Of a DNA stretch of 16,697 nt, positions 6,502 through 13,280 are shown in pieces (the stretch's first letter is position 1; the number at the start of each line of letters is the position of its first letter). This stretch comes from an uncultured Flavobacterium sp. (GTDB lineage: Bacteria; Bacteroidota; Bacteroidia; Flavobacteriales; Flavobacteriaceae): NCBI RefSeq assembly GCF_946482535.1, contig NZ_CAMLRU010000039.1, forward strand, positions 1 to 16,697, given 5' to 3'. The translations under genes were made by a program, and so were the position numbers. A model generated the notes under the pieces. The model saw only the letters and a list, made by a program, of their open reading frames with translations. It was not told where the DNA came from and did no database searches.

Positions 6502-7071
6502 ATGAAAATCAAAAATATTTTTAAAAATAAACCACAAATGAATACGGATAACACGGATAAAGAGCCTATTGAAAGTGATGCTGAAAATGTAGCCAATGAA
6601 ATTGAAACCGCGGAAGAACTGAGTGTTGAAGCACAGTTGCAGGAAGAATTAGCCAAAGAAAAGGACAAGTTTTTGCGTCTTTTTGCCGAGTTTGAAAACT
6701 TCAAAAAACGAACAGCCAAAGAGCGTATCGATTTATTCAAAACGGCCAATCAGGAAGTGTTACAAGCCATGTTGCCAGTTTTAGACGATTTTGACAGAGC
6801 TTTGGTGCAAATTGCCAAAAGCGAAGATGAATTGTTGTTGAAAGGTGTTGAGTTAATACACGAAAAATTGAAAAACACTCTGGTATCCAAAGGTTTGGAG
6901 CAAGTTGATATTAAAGCCGGTGATAGTTTCAATGCTGATTTTGCAGAAGCTATTACCCAAATTCCGGCCCCAAGCGAGGATTTAAAAGGCAAAATTGTTG
7001 ATGTTGTTGAAAAAGGATATAAATTGGGTGACAAAATTATTCGTTTCCCAAAGGTGGTAATCGGACAATAA
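6502..7071 (+). CDS. grpE: Nucleotide exchange factor GrpE
   Basis: GrpE releases ADP from DnaK in the cytoplasmic Hsp70 cycle. The 189-residue product (start ATG 6502, [10 protein letters not shown]; an internal ATG at 6538 is a less likely start) has an acidic N-terminal tail, a long coiled coil (about 38-85, with [19 protein letters not shown]), the helix [11 protein letters not shown] (91-101) and the C-terminal beta domain with [12 protein letters not shown] (140-151), [21 protein letters not shown]. The usual FxxxxHEA motif reads FNADFAEA, with Ala in place of His. It is the first gene of the grpE-dnaJ operon, 7 bp before dnaJ, with a promoter at 6440-6471. dnaK is not in the window. 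Confidence 0.96.
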   Translation: MKIKNIFKNKPQMNTDNTDKEPIESDAENVANEIETAEELSVEAQLQEELAKEKDKFLRLFAEFENFKKRTAKERIDLFKTANQEVLQAMLPVLDDFDRALVQIAKSEDELLLKGVELIHEKLKNTLVSKGLEQVDIKAGDSFNADFAEAITQIPAPSEDLKGKIVDVVEKGYKLGDKIIRFPKVVIGQ

Positions 7072-7078
7072 TAAAGTT

Positions 7079-8203
7079 ATGAGCAAAAAAGATTTTTACG
7101 AAATATTAGGCGTTTCCAAAAGTGCCTCAGCAGAAGAAATTAAAAAAGCTTACCGCAAGAAAGCCATCGAGTTTCACCCCGACAAAAATCCGGGAAATAA
7201 AGAAGCCGAAGAAAACTTTAAAACAGCTGCTGAAGCCTACGAAGTCCTAAGCGATCCCGATAAAAAAGCCAAGTATGATCAATACGGTCACGCAGCGTTT
7301 GACGGTGCCGGCGGTTTTGGTGGCGGTCACCATATGAATATGGATGATATTTTCAGTCAGTTTGGTGATATTTTCGGCGGTGCTTTTGGTGGTGGAGGAT
7401 TTGGCGGATTTGGTGGCAACGGTGGCGGACAACGTCGTGTAAAAGGAAGTAATCTTCGCATCAAGGTAAAACTGACTTTAGAAGAAATTGCCAATGGCGT
7501 AGAAAAGAAAGTCAAAGTAAAACGCAAGGTTCAAGCACCGGGTGTTAAATATAAAACTTGTTCCACTTGTAACGGTCAAGGTCAAGTATTGCGCGTAACC
7601 AATACCATTTTGGGCAGAATGCAATCGGCTACGACCTGTCATGTTTGCGGCGGCGCAGGACAAACCATAGAAAGCAAACCCAACAATGCCGATGCTCACG
7701 GAATGATTATGGAGGACGAAACCGTATCCATCAAAATCCCGGCCGGTGTAGTTGACGGTATGCAACTCAAAGTTTCCGGCAAAGGAAATGATGCGCCGGG
7801 TAACGGAATTCCGGGCGATTTAATTGTAGCCATCGAAGAATTGGAACACGAATTTTTAAAGCGTGAAGGAGAGAATCTTCATTTTGACCTTTATATCAGC
7901 TTTGCCGAAGCGGCTTTAGGCGTTTCTAAAGAAATTGAAGCCGTTAACGGAAAGGTTAGAATCAAATTGGAAGAAGGTATTCAATCGGGTAAAATTTTAC
8001 GTCTCAAAGGCAAAGGTATTCCAAGCCTGAACAGCTATGGTAACGGTGATTTATTAGTACACGTAAATGTTTGGACACCAAAGAGTTTAAGCAAAGAACA
8101 ACGTCAGTTTTTTGAAAAATCACTAACCGATGAAAACTTTATCCCGAAACCTGAAAAAAGTGACAAATCTTTTTTTGAAAAAGTAAAAGATATGTTTTCA
8201 TAA
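7079..8203 (+). CDS. dnaJ: Chaperone protein DnaJ with a two-motif zinc finger
   Basis: DnaJ delivers clients to DnaK and stimulates its ATPase. In the 374-residue product the J domain spans 4-70 with HPD at 33-35, followed by a Gly/Phe region (72-118) containing [12 protein letters not shown]. The central domain has only two CxxCxGxG motifs, CSTCNGQG (161-168) and CHVCGGAG (187-194), where canonical DnaJ has four. The positions of motifs I and IV hold [14 protein letters not shown] and [16 protein letters not shown] instead, so the motif II/III zinc site remains and the I/IV site is gone. The client-binding beta domains (215-335, [18 protein letters not shown]) are normal. It is co-transcribed with grpE and ends at tandem hairpins. 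Confidence 0.96.
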   Translation: MSKKDFYEILGVSKSASAEEIKKAYRKKAIEFHPDKNPGNKEAEENFKTAAEAYEVLSDPDKKAKYDQYGHAAFDGAGGFGGGHHMNMDDIFSQFGDIFGGAFGGGGFGGFGGNGGGQRRVKGSNLRIKVKLTLEEIANGVEKKVKVKRKVQAPGVKYKTCSTCNGQGQVLRVTNTILGRMQSATTCHVCGGAGQTIESKPNNADAHGMIMEDETVSIKIPAGVVDGMQLKVSGKGNDAPGNGIPGDLIVAIEELEHEFLKREGENLHFDLYISFAEAALGVSKEIEAVNGKVRIKLEEGIQSGKILRLKGKGIPSLNSYGNGDLLVHVNVWTPKSLSKEQRQFFEKSLTDENFIPKPEKSDKSFFEKVKDMFS

Positions 8204-8229
8204 TTAAAAAATAAGTTTTACATTTGGTT

Positions 8230-8249
8230 ATTACTTGGAAACAAGTAAT
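8230..8249 (+). other. Hairpin after dnaJ
   Basis: ATTACTTG (8230-8237) and CAAGTAAT (8242-8249) form a perfect 8-bp stem with a GAAA loop, followed by TTCTTTTTC. It lies 26 bp past the dnaJ stop and may be a weak terminator or an mRNA 3'-end stabiliser, ahead of the stronger terminator at 8271. Confidence 0.45.
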
Positions 8250-8270
8250 TTCTTTTTCATAGCAATTTTT

Positions 8271-8306
8271 CCCATCCTTTTGTAAAAATCAGGGTGGGTT
8301 TTTTTT
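8271..8306 (+). terminator. Terminator of grpE-dnaJ
   Basis: CCCATCC (8271-8277) pairs with GGGTGGG (8292-8298), with one T-G wobble, around a 14-base loop, followed by eight T (8299-8306). Confidence 0.75.
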
Positions 8307-8358
8307 GTAACAAAAACAGAGAAGTGCTACTTATTGGTTACTTTTACAAAATAAAACA

Positions 8359-8470
8359 CCAAATTTTAAAAGCCAAAAAACAAATAATAATCAAATTTCA
8401 ATTTTCAAATTTGTTCTATTTTATGTTTTGGAATTTGGAATTTTCAGATTTGGAATTTATTTGAAATTTG
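8359..8470. repeat. AT-rich imperfect inverted-repeat leader before the ABC ATPase
   Basis: The left part is A-rich with CAAA/TCAAATT units (8359-8409), the right part T-rich with TTTGGAA units (8427-8470). CAAATTTCAA (8392-8401) is an exact inverse of TTGAAATTTG (8461-8470). The 13-mer TTTGGAATTTGGA (8427-8439) recurs exactly before the permease gene at 9528-9540. No clear consensus promoter was found in this spacer; TATCTTTT near 8476 with a TTG 23 bp upstream is a weak candidate. Confidence 0.5.
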
Positions 8471-8500
8471 TTATTTATCTTTTTGAAATTTATCTCAATT

Positions 8501-9421
8501 ATGAGCAATATACTTGAAGTAAACAAAGTCGTTAAGCAATATGGTGACTACACCGCGCTCAACGAAGTTTCTTTAACCGTTCCCAAAGGCAGCATATACG
8601 GACTTCTCGGTCCGAATGGCGCCGGAAAAACTTCCCTAATTCGCATCATCAACCAAATCACGATGCCCGATAGCGGTGAAATCATACTCGATGGTGAAAA
8701 ACTAAATCCGTCACACGTACACACCATTGGTTACATGCCCGAAGAACGAGGTTTGTATAAAACCATGAGAGTAGGTGAGCAGTGTTTGTATTTAGCCCAA
8801 TTAAAAGGTTTGTCTAAAGCCGAAGCCAAAAGAGAATTAGACTATTGGTTTGACCGACTGGAAATTCAAGGATGGTGGAACAAGAAAGTACAGGAATTGT
8901 CCAAAGGAATGGCGCAAAAAGTACAATTCGTGGTAACCGTTTTGCACAAACCCAAGTTGCTGATTTTAGATGAACCCTTTTCAGGCTTTGATCCGGTGAA
9001 TGCCAATTTGATTAAAGATGAAATCATCGAGCTCAACAAACAAGGAACATCCATCATTTTTTCGACACACCGCATGGAAAGCGTGGAAGAAATGTGTGAC
9101 CATATCGCCTTAATTCACAAATCCAACAAACTAATAGAAGGCCAATTGTCGGAAGTAAAAAAACAATTCCGAACCAATGATTATGAAGTGGGAATTCTAA
9201 CCAACAATGTAGAAGGATTGATGTATGACTTGTCCAAAAAATTCACATTAGCACCAACCGATTTTAAATCGTTACACGACGAATTAAAATTGCAGATTAA
9301 CTTGGGTACGGCTACGCCAAATGAACTGTTGAATACTTTAGTCCAACGCGGACAAGTCACCCATTTTGTGGAAAAAATACCGAGTGTGAATGATATTTTT
9401 ATTAAAACAGTAACGGATTAA
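8501..9421 (+). CDS. ABC transporter ATP-binding protein (NatA-like, DUF4162)
   Basis: The cytoplasmic ATPase powers the permease encoded next. The start is ATG 8501 (MSNILEVNKVVKQYG); the TTG eleven codons upstream lies in the AT-rich leader. In the 306-residue product Walker A is GPNGAGKTS (37-45), the Q-loop region reads GYMPEERGLY (77-86) with Glu in place of Gln as in the NatA subgroup, the signature is LSKGMAQ (133-139), Walker B LLILDEP (153-159) and the switch His190. Residues 215-303 form the DUF4162-type C-terminal extension. NatA of Bacillus exports sodium, but related ATPases serve other ABC-2 exporters, so the substrate is unknown. It is linked to the permease gene across a 147-bp repeat-containing spacer. 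Confidence 0.93.
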   Translation: MSNILEVNKVVKQYGDYTALNEVSLTVPKGSIYGLLGPNGAGKTSLIRIINQITMPDSGEIILDGEKLNPSHVHTIGYMPEERGLYKTMRVGEQCLYLAQLKGLSKAEAKRELDYWFDRLEIQGWWNKKVQELSKGMAQKVQFVVTVLHKPKLLILDEPFSGFDPVNANLIKDEIIELNKQGTSIIFSTHRMESVEEMCDHIALIHKSNKLIEGQLSEVKKQFRTNDYEVGILTNNVEGLMYDLSKKFTLAPTDFKSLHDELKLQINLGTATPNELLNTLVQRGQVTHFVEKIPSVNDIFIKTVTD

Positions 9422-9435
9422 AATAACAAAAATCA

Positions 9436-9556
9436 AAACCCAAATAACAAACAAATTACAAATGTCAAAAAAGCAAATTTCAAACTTTGATTAACAGAAT
9501 GTTTTGAGTTTAAAATATTGAGTTTTATTTGGAATTTGGATTTTAAAATATTGGAA
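9436..9556. repeat. AT-rich leader before the ABC permease, related to 8359-8470
   Basis: Same layout as the leader of the ATPase gene: a CAAA-rich left arm (9436-9488) and a TTTGG-rich right arm (9510-9556). The 13-mer TTTGGAATTTGGA (9528-9540) is identical to 8427-8439. Both right arms end shortly before an ATGAGC start. Confidence 0.5.
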
Positions 9557-9568
9557 TTTAAAAAAAAT

Positions 9569-10873
9569 ATGAGCAAGCTAAGCCTAATCATCAAAAGAGA
9601 ATTTGTTGCCAAAGTGCGTAACAAATCATTCATTGTCATGACTTTTTTAAGTCCGTTATTGTTTGTGGGAATCGCTGTTTTTGTGGGCTATTTGAGCACG
9701 ATGAAGGCCGACCAAAAAACAATAGCTATTCACGATGAAACGGGAATGTTTGCCAAAGAATTCAAAAGTGATGACGAATATAAATACGTAGATTTATCAC
9801 TGGTTGATACCAAAATCCTAAAAGACAGTATCGTCAGCGAAAACTACGAAGGTTTATTGGTTATTCCGAAAGCTACCAACAACAAGTCTTTGGAAAAAGG
9901 GATTCAATTCATTTCCAATGACAGTCCAAGTGTTTCTTTTATTGAAGATTTAGAGGAGATTATCAGCCAAAAACTCACCAATGAAAATTACATCAAATCC
10001 GGTTTAGATACTTTATCTATAAAAAAATCAGAAGCTAATGTGGCTATCAATTTATCCAAAGCTTCCGGCGAAACGGCTTTAAAAGGTTTAAACGAAATTA
10101 AAATAGCTATCGGTGGCGCTTTTGGTTATTTGATTATGATGTTTATTGTAATCTATGGTAATATGGTTATGCGAAGTGTAATCGAAGAAAAAGTATCGCG
10201 TATTATTGAAGTGATTATTTCTTCAGTCAAACCATTCCAACTGATGATGGGTAAAATTGTGGGAACCTCATTAGCCGGAATTTTACAGTTTTTAATTTGG
10301 GCCATTCTCGGATTGACGGCGATGTTTGTTTTATCGTCAATTTTTGGAATACAAATGGGTGCCACTTCAGGAGTCAATGCGCAAGCCATGCAGGCTGCCC
10401 AACAAGAAATGGGAGGTTCTATGGCCAATTATATGAAGGAACTTTGGAACTTACCAATCGCCACCATCATAATCTCCTTTATCTTTTATTTCATTGGCGG
10501 TTACTTTTTATACAGCTCATTTTATGCGTCAATCGGTGCGGCGGTGGACAATGAAACCGATTCGCAACAATTTTTATTGCCCATAATCATGCCGTTGATT
10601 TTAGGGGTTTATATCGGATTTTTTACCGTAATCAATGATCCTCACGGAACGGTAGCGACAGTATTTTCAATGATTCCGCTGACTTCACCTATAGTAATGA
10701 TGATGCGTATTCCGTTTGGTGTACCGTTATGGCAAATTGGGGTTTCCTTGTTTTTATTGTTTGCGACATTCCTCCTAGTGGTTTGGTTTGCGGCCAAAAT
10801 TTATCGCGTCGGAATTTTAATGTACGGTAAAAAACCAACTTGGAAAGAACTCTACAAATGGTCAAAATATTAA
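9569..10873 (+). CDS. ABC-2 family permease (NatB-like)
   Basis: The membrane partner of the preceding ATPase. I choose ATG 9569 (MSKLSLIIKREFVAKVRNKSF) because the 17 codons upstream come from the AT-rich leader repeat; this N terminus is the amphipathic KREF-VRNKSF start usual in ABC-2 permeases. The 434-residue product has membrane segment 1 at about 20-42, a large extracytoplasmic domain to about residue 185, then a five- to six-helix bundle. The first cytoplasmic loop carries the conserved EEKVSRIIEVIISSVKPFQLMMGK. A further external loop is rich in Met, Ala and Gln (GVNAQAMQAAQQEMGG). The arrangement matches COG1668 NatB. The stop codon is 2 bp from the next gene's ATG, so that small secreted protein is coupled to it. 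Confidence 0.92.
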   Translation: MSKLSLIIKREFVAKVRNKSFIVMTFLSPLLFVGIAVFVGYLSTMKADQKTIAIHDETGMFAKEFKSDDEYKYVDLSLVDTKILKDSIVSENYEGLLVIPKATNNKSLEKGIQFISNDSPSVSFIEDLEEIISQKLTNENYIKSGLDTLSIKKSEANVAINLSKASGETALKGLNEIKIAIGGAFGYLIMMFIVIYGNMVMRSVIEEKVSRIIEVIISSVKPFQLMMGKIVGTSLAGILQFLIWAILGLTAMFVLSSIFGIQMGATSGVNAQAMQAAQQEMGGSMANYMKELWNLPIATIIISFIFYFIGGYFLYSSFYASIGAAVDNETDSQQFLLPIIMPLILGVYIGFFTVINDPHGTVATVFSMIPLTSPIVMMMRIPFGVPLWQIGVSLFLLFATFLLVVWFAAKIYRVGILMYGKKPTWKELYKWSKY

Positions 10874-10875
10874 AG

Positions 10876-11307
10876 ATGAAAAAGGGAATTTTATTAGGCT
10901 TATTGCTTTTCTGTTTTTCGGGTCAAGCCCAAAAAGCCGAAGTACAGCAAACCATTGAAAGATTCTTCGAAGGTTTTCACGCTAAAGACACGGTAAAAAT
11001 CAAATCAACTTGCAGCGAGAAATTAATACTTCAATCCATATCGGAAAGTTCCAAAGGCAATAGGTTTTCAGAAGAACCGCCCAAAGAGTTTTATGTTTCC
11101 ATGGCTACCATTCCGGCAGAAATGAAGTTTGAAGAAAGAATTCTCAGCTACAATATTCAAGTCGATGGCACTATGGCACACGTTTGGACGCCTTACGAAT
11201 TTTACATCAACGGCAAGTTAAGCCATAAAGGAGTTAACGCTTTTACGTTATTCAAAGAAGCCGACGGTTGGAAAATTGTGCATCTTATTGATACCAGACG
11301 AAAGTAA
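10876..11307 (+). CDS. Secreted NTF2-like (SnoaL/DUF4440-type) protein
   Basis: The 143-residue product begins at ATG 10876, 2 bp after the permease stop. It has a signal peptide (MKKGILLGLLLFCFSGQAQ) and then an NTF2-like cone fold: helix VQQTIERFFEGFHAKDTVKIKST, a central GTMAHVWTPYEFYINGKLSHKGVNAFTLF and the closing strand GWKIVHLIDTRRK, matching the typical end of this superfamily. Members range from isomerases to non-enzymatic binding proteins, so no reaction is assigned. Tight spacing with the NatAB-type exporter implies co-expression, but a functional link is not proved. No terminator separates it from the potassium operon that starts 85 bp downstream, although that operon has its own promoter. 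Confidence 0.82.
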   Translation: MKKGILLGLLLFCFSGQAQKAEVQQTIERFFEGFHAKDTVKIKSTCSEKLILQSISESSKGNRFSEEPPKEFYVSMATIPAEMKFEERILSYNIQVDGTMAHVWTPYEFYINGKLSHKGVNAFTLFKEADGWKIVHLIDTRRK

Positions 11308-11309
11308 TC

Positions 11310-11358
11310 TTTATAAAATCTTTATACTTCTGCACTTTTACTTTATATCCTGTTTATA
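11310..11358 (+). promoter_or_regulatory. Candidate KdpE-type operator: two TTTATA-N5-TTTATA direct repeats
   Basis: Copy 1 has TTTATA at 11310-11315 and 11321-11326; copy 2 at 11342-11347 and 11353-11358. Within each copy the half-sites are 11 bp apart and the copies are 32 bp apart, so all lie on one face of the helix. OmpR-family regulators bind such direct repeats, and the E. coli kdp operator has a TTTATA-N5-TTTACA core (from memory). Copy 2 sits where the missing -33 element would be. The operon encodes a KdpE-like regulator. Confidence 0.55.
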
Positions 11359-11368
11359 AGTATTGCCG

Positions 11369-11376
11369 TAACTTTG
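11369..11376 (+). promoter_or_regulatory. -7 element of the kdpDE-kup-porin operon
   Basis: TAACTTTG fully matches TAnnTTTG and lies 16 bp before the kinase ATG. No TTG is present 17-23 bp upstream, which is what an activator-dependent promoter would look like with the TTTATA repeats just upstream. Confidence 0.5.
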
Positions 11377-11392
11377 TCAAAAATTAATACTC

Positions 11393-12502
11393 ATGGACAA
11401 GTTAGCATTTAAAAGCGCTAATAATCAGTATCTAATCAGTTTTTTATCGGTAGCAGCGGTTTCCTTTTCCTGTCTGCTCGTACGAGATGTAATCGATTAC
11501 AGAATAGTGGGTTATCTTTTACTGGTAGTGGTTTCCCTATTGGCCATTTTCCTCGAAATAAAACCGGTTTTGTTAGGCGCTGTTTTAAGTGCTTTGGCTT
11601 TGAACTTTATGTTCATCAAACCCTATTTTACATTGCATATTGACAGTGCCGAAGATATTTTACTATTGATAATGTATTTCATCATCGCTTTAATCAATGC
11701 AGTGCTGACCAATAATTTCCGACGAATGCAGCGCGCCATTCAAGTCAAGCAAACCAGAGCAAGTACCTTAAAATTGTACAATACTTTGTTAGATTCACTA
11801 TCACACGAATTGAGAACTCCGATCGCTGCCATTTTGGGATCGATTGATACTTTGCAACAAAAAAATGTTACTCTTTCCCCCGAAACCCAGCAGAAACTCC
11901 ACAACGAAATTGAAAAAGCTTCTATGAAGTTGAACTACCAAGTCGAAAATTTGTTGAACATGTCTCGTTTGGAATCAGGTTATATTCATCCTAAGTTTGA
12001 TTGGTGTGATGTTAAAGAAATCATTTATAATGTTTGTGATCGTTTGAAAGAAGAAACTAAAGACCACAAAATTACTTACAGCATCGACGAGAATTTACCG
12101 CTTTTCAAACTAGATTACGGTTTGATGGAACAAATCATTTACAATTTGGTTTACAATTGTGCCCAACATACCCCAAAAGGAGCCAACATTACTATCAGCG
12201 CCAAGTATGAAGTCGATGCCGATTACGATACTCATATCGACTTAATCAAAAAATGCCTCATAACAATTTCTGATGATGGTTATGGTTTCCCGGCAGACGA
12301 AATCGATAAGGCTTTTGATAAATTCTATCGATTTAAAGCTTCAAAAACCGGTGGCACCGGATTAGGTCTTTCCATTGTAAAAGGTTTTGCAGAAGCTCAA
12401 AATGGCACTATCAGTTTGCGTAATGCCGAAGATGGCGGAGCAATTTTCGAATTGAATTTTGTTGCCGATTGTTTACCGATTAACACACTAGAAAATGAAT
12501 AA
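11393..12502 (+). CDS. kdpD: KdpD-like sensor histidine kinase lacking the KdpD N-terminal domains
   Basis: The 369-residue inner-membrane kinase corresponds to the C-terminal half of KdpD. Residues 12-105 form the DUF4118 four-helix membrane module with the KdpD-like NFMFIKPYFTL (71-81). The HisKA box is DSLSHELRTP with phospho-acceptor His138. The ATPase domain has the N box LMEQIIYNLVYNCAQHTPKG (N251, N255), the G1 box SDDGYG (293-298) and the G2 box GGTGLGLS (320-327). The cytosolic KdpD ATP-binding and universal-stress domains of the roughly 900-residue E. coli protein are absent, and there is no GAF domain. In Bacteroidota these parts can be encoded separately, but no such gene is in the window. 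It overlaps the regulator gene by 8 bp. K+ or osmotic sensing is inferred from family and neighbours. Confidence 0.9.
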   Translation: MDKLAFKSANNQYLISFLSVAAVSFSCLLVRDVIDYRIVGYLLLVVVSLLAIFLEIKPVLLGAVLSALALNFMFIKPYFTLHIDSAEDILLLIMYFIIALINAVLTNNFRRMQRAIQVKQTRASTLKLYNTLLDSLSHELRTPIAAILGSIDTLQQKNVTLSPETQQKLHNEIEKASMKLNYQVENLLNMSRLESGYIHPKFDWCDVKEIIYNVCDRLKEETKDHKITYSIDENLPLFKLDYGLMEQIIYNLVYNCAQHTPKGANITISAKYEVDADYDTHIDLIKKCLITISDDGYGFPADEIDKAFDKFYRFKASKTGGTGLGLSIVKGFAEAQNGTISLRNAEDGGAIFELNFVADCLPINTLENE

Positions 12503-13181
12503 GGCATTTTCCATATTGGTCATTGATGATGAAGCGCAAATCAGAAAGTTGCTCGAAATCTCTTTGGAAGCCAATGATTACAAGGTAGTGTTTGCCGTAA
12601 ATGGCAAAGAAGGTATAGCGCTTTCTGCCAGCCATCAACCCGATTTGATTTTGTTAGACTTGGGTTTGCCGGATGAAGACGGTCAGGTGATTTTGAAGAA
12701 ATTACGCGAATGGTATCAAAATCCAATCATCATTTTATCGGTCAAAAGTACCGAAGAAGAAATTGTCAAAGCTTTAGACAGCGGTGCCAATGATTATTTG
12801 ACCAAGCCTTTTCGTACCCAAGAATTATTAGCCCGAATCAGAACGGCTTTGCGCAACCAAACTTCCATCAATCAAGAATCTATTATTTCCTTCGGAGATT
12901 GTATCGTAGACTTAACTTCGAGAGTGGTTAAAGTGCATAACGAAATCATAAAACTCACCGCCACTGAGTACAATTTACTGACATTGCTGATTAAAAATGA
13001 CGGTCGCGTTTTGACTCATCAATACATTCTGAAGGAAATTTGGGGCCAAAGCTACGCTGATCAAACCCAATACCTGCGCGTTTTTGTGGCACAACTTCGC
13101 AAGAAGATAGAAGAAGATGCCAATCGCCCGAAATTCATTATTACGGAATCAGGTGTTGGTTATCGATTTAATTCCGGCTAA
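12495..13181 (+). CDS. kdpE: KdpE-like OmpR family response regulator
   Basis: The 228-residue product has an intact receiver domain: acidic pocket D11, D12, phospho-acceptor D55 in LILLDLGLPDEDG, switch Ser82 and Lys104 in YLTKPF. A winged-helix DNA-binding domain follows (about 130-226), with LTATEYNLLTLLIKNDGRVLTH, the recognition helix region QTQYLRVFVAQLRKKIE and the closing ITESGVGYRF. The linker and wing match the KdpE subgroup. Its ATG lies inside the last codons of the kinase gene, so the pair is translationally coupled. Its likely DNA target is the pair of TTTATA-N5-TTTATA repeats at 11310-11358, giving autoregulation and control of kup and the porin. That target is inferred. Confidence 0.92.
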   Translation: MNKAFSILVIDDEAQIRKLLEISLEANDYKVVFAVNGKEGIALSASHQPDLILLDLGLPDEDGQVILKKLREWYQNPIIILSVKSTEEEIVKALDSGANDYLTKPFRTQELLARIRTALRNQTSINQESIISFGDCIVDLTSRVVKVHNEIIKLTATEYNLLTLLIKNDGRVLTHQYILKEIWGQSYADQTQYLRVFVAQLRKKIEEDANRPKFIITESGVGYRFNSG

Positions 13182-13239
13182 ATAATTTATCTAAAACCTT
13201 AGAAATATATTTTGTGAAAACCACTTTAGGTCTTCGCCC

Positions 13240-13255
13240 TGGCATTTGCATGCCA
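13240..13255. other. Inverted repeat in the kup leader
   Basis: TGGCAT (13240-13245) and ATGCCA (13250-13255) form a 6-bp stem with a TTGC loop, 25 bp before the kup ATG in the 99-bp gap after kdpE. It has no T run, so it is not a terminator. It might be an mRNA hairpin or a binding site; no consensus promoter is found in this gap. Confidence 0.35.
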
Positions 13256-13280
13256 AAATTTAACTAAACAATACTTTAAA

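Noticed and set aside
6378..6749. Minus-strand open frame overlapping the grpE promoter and 5' end
   Set aside because: Its serine-rich product mirrors grpE codons, and it covers the consensus grpE promoter; not a gene.
7478..7765. Minus-strand frame within dnaJ
   Set aside because: Antisense to highly conserved DnaJ coding sequence with no start signals or recognisable domain.
8230..8306. The two hairpins after dnaJ considered as a CRISPR-like or riboswitch structure
   Set aside because: The stems differ in sequence, the second ends in a T run, and both follow a stop codon: ordinary 3'-end structures.
13210..13216. TATATTTTG-like stretch before kup as a possible internal promoter
   Set aside because: The gap between TA and TTTG is one base too long and no TTG lies at the right distance upstream.
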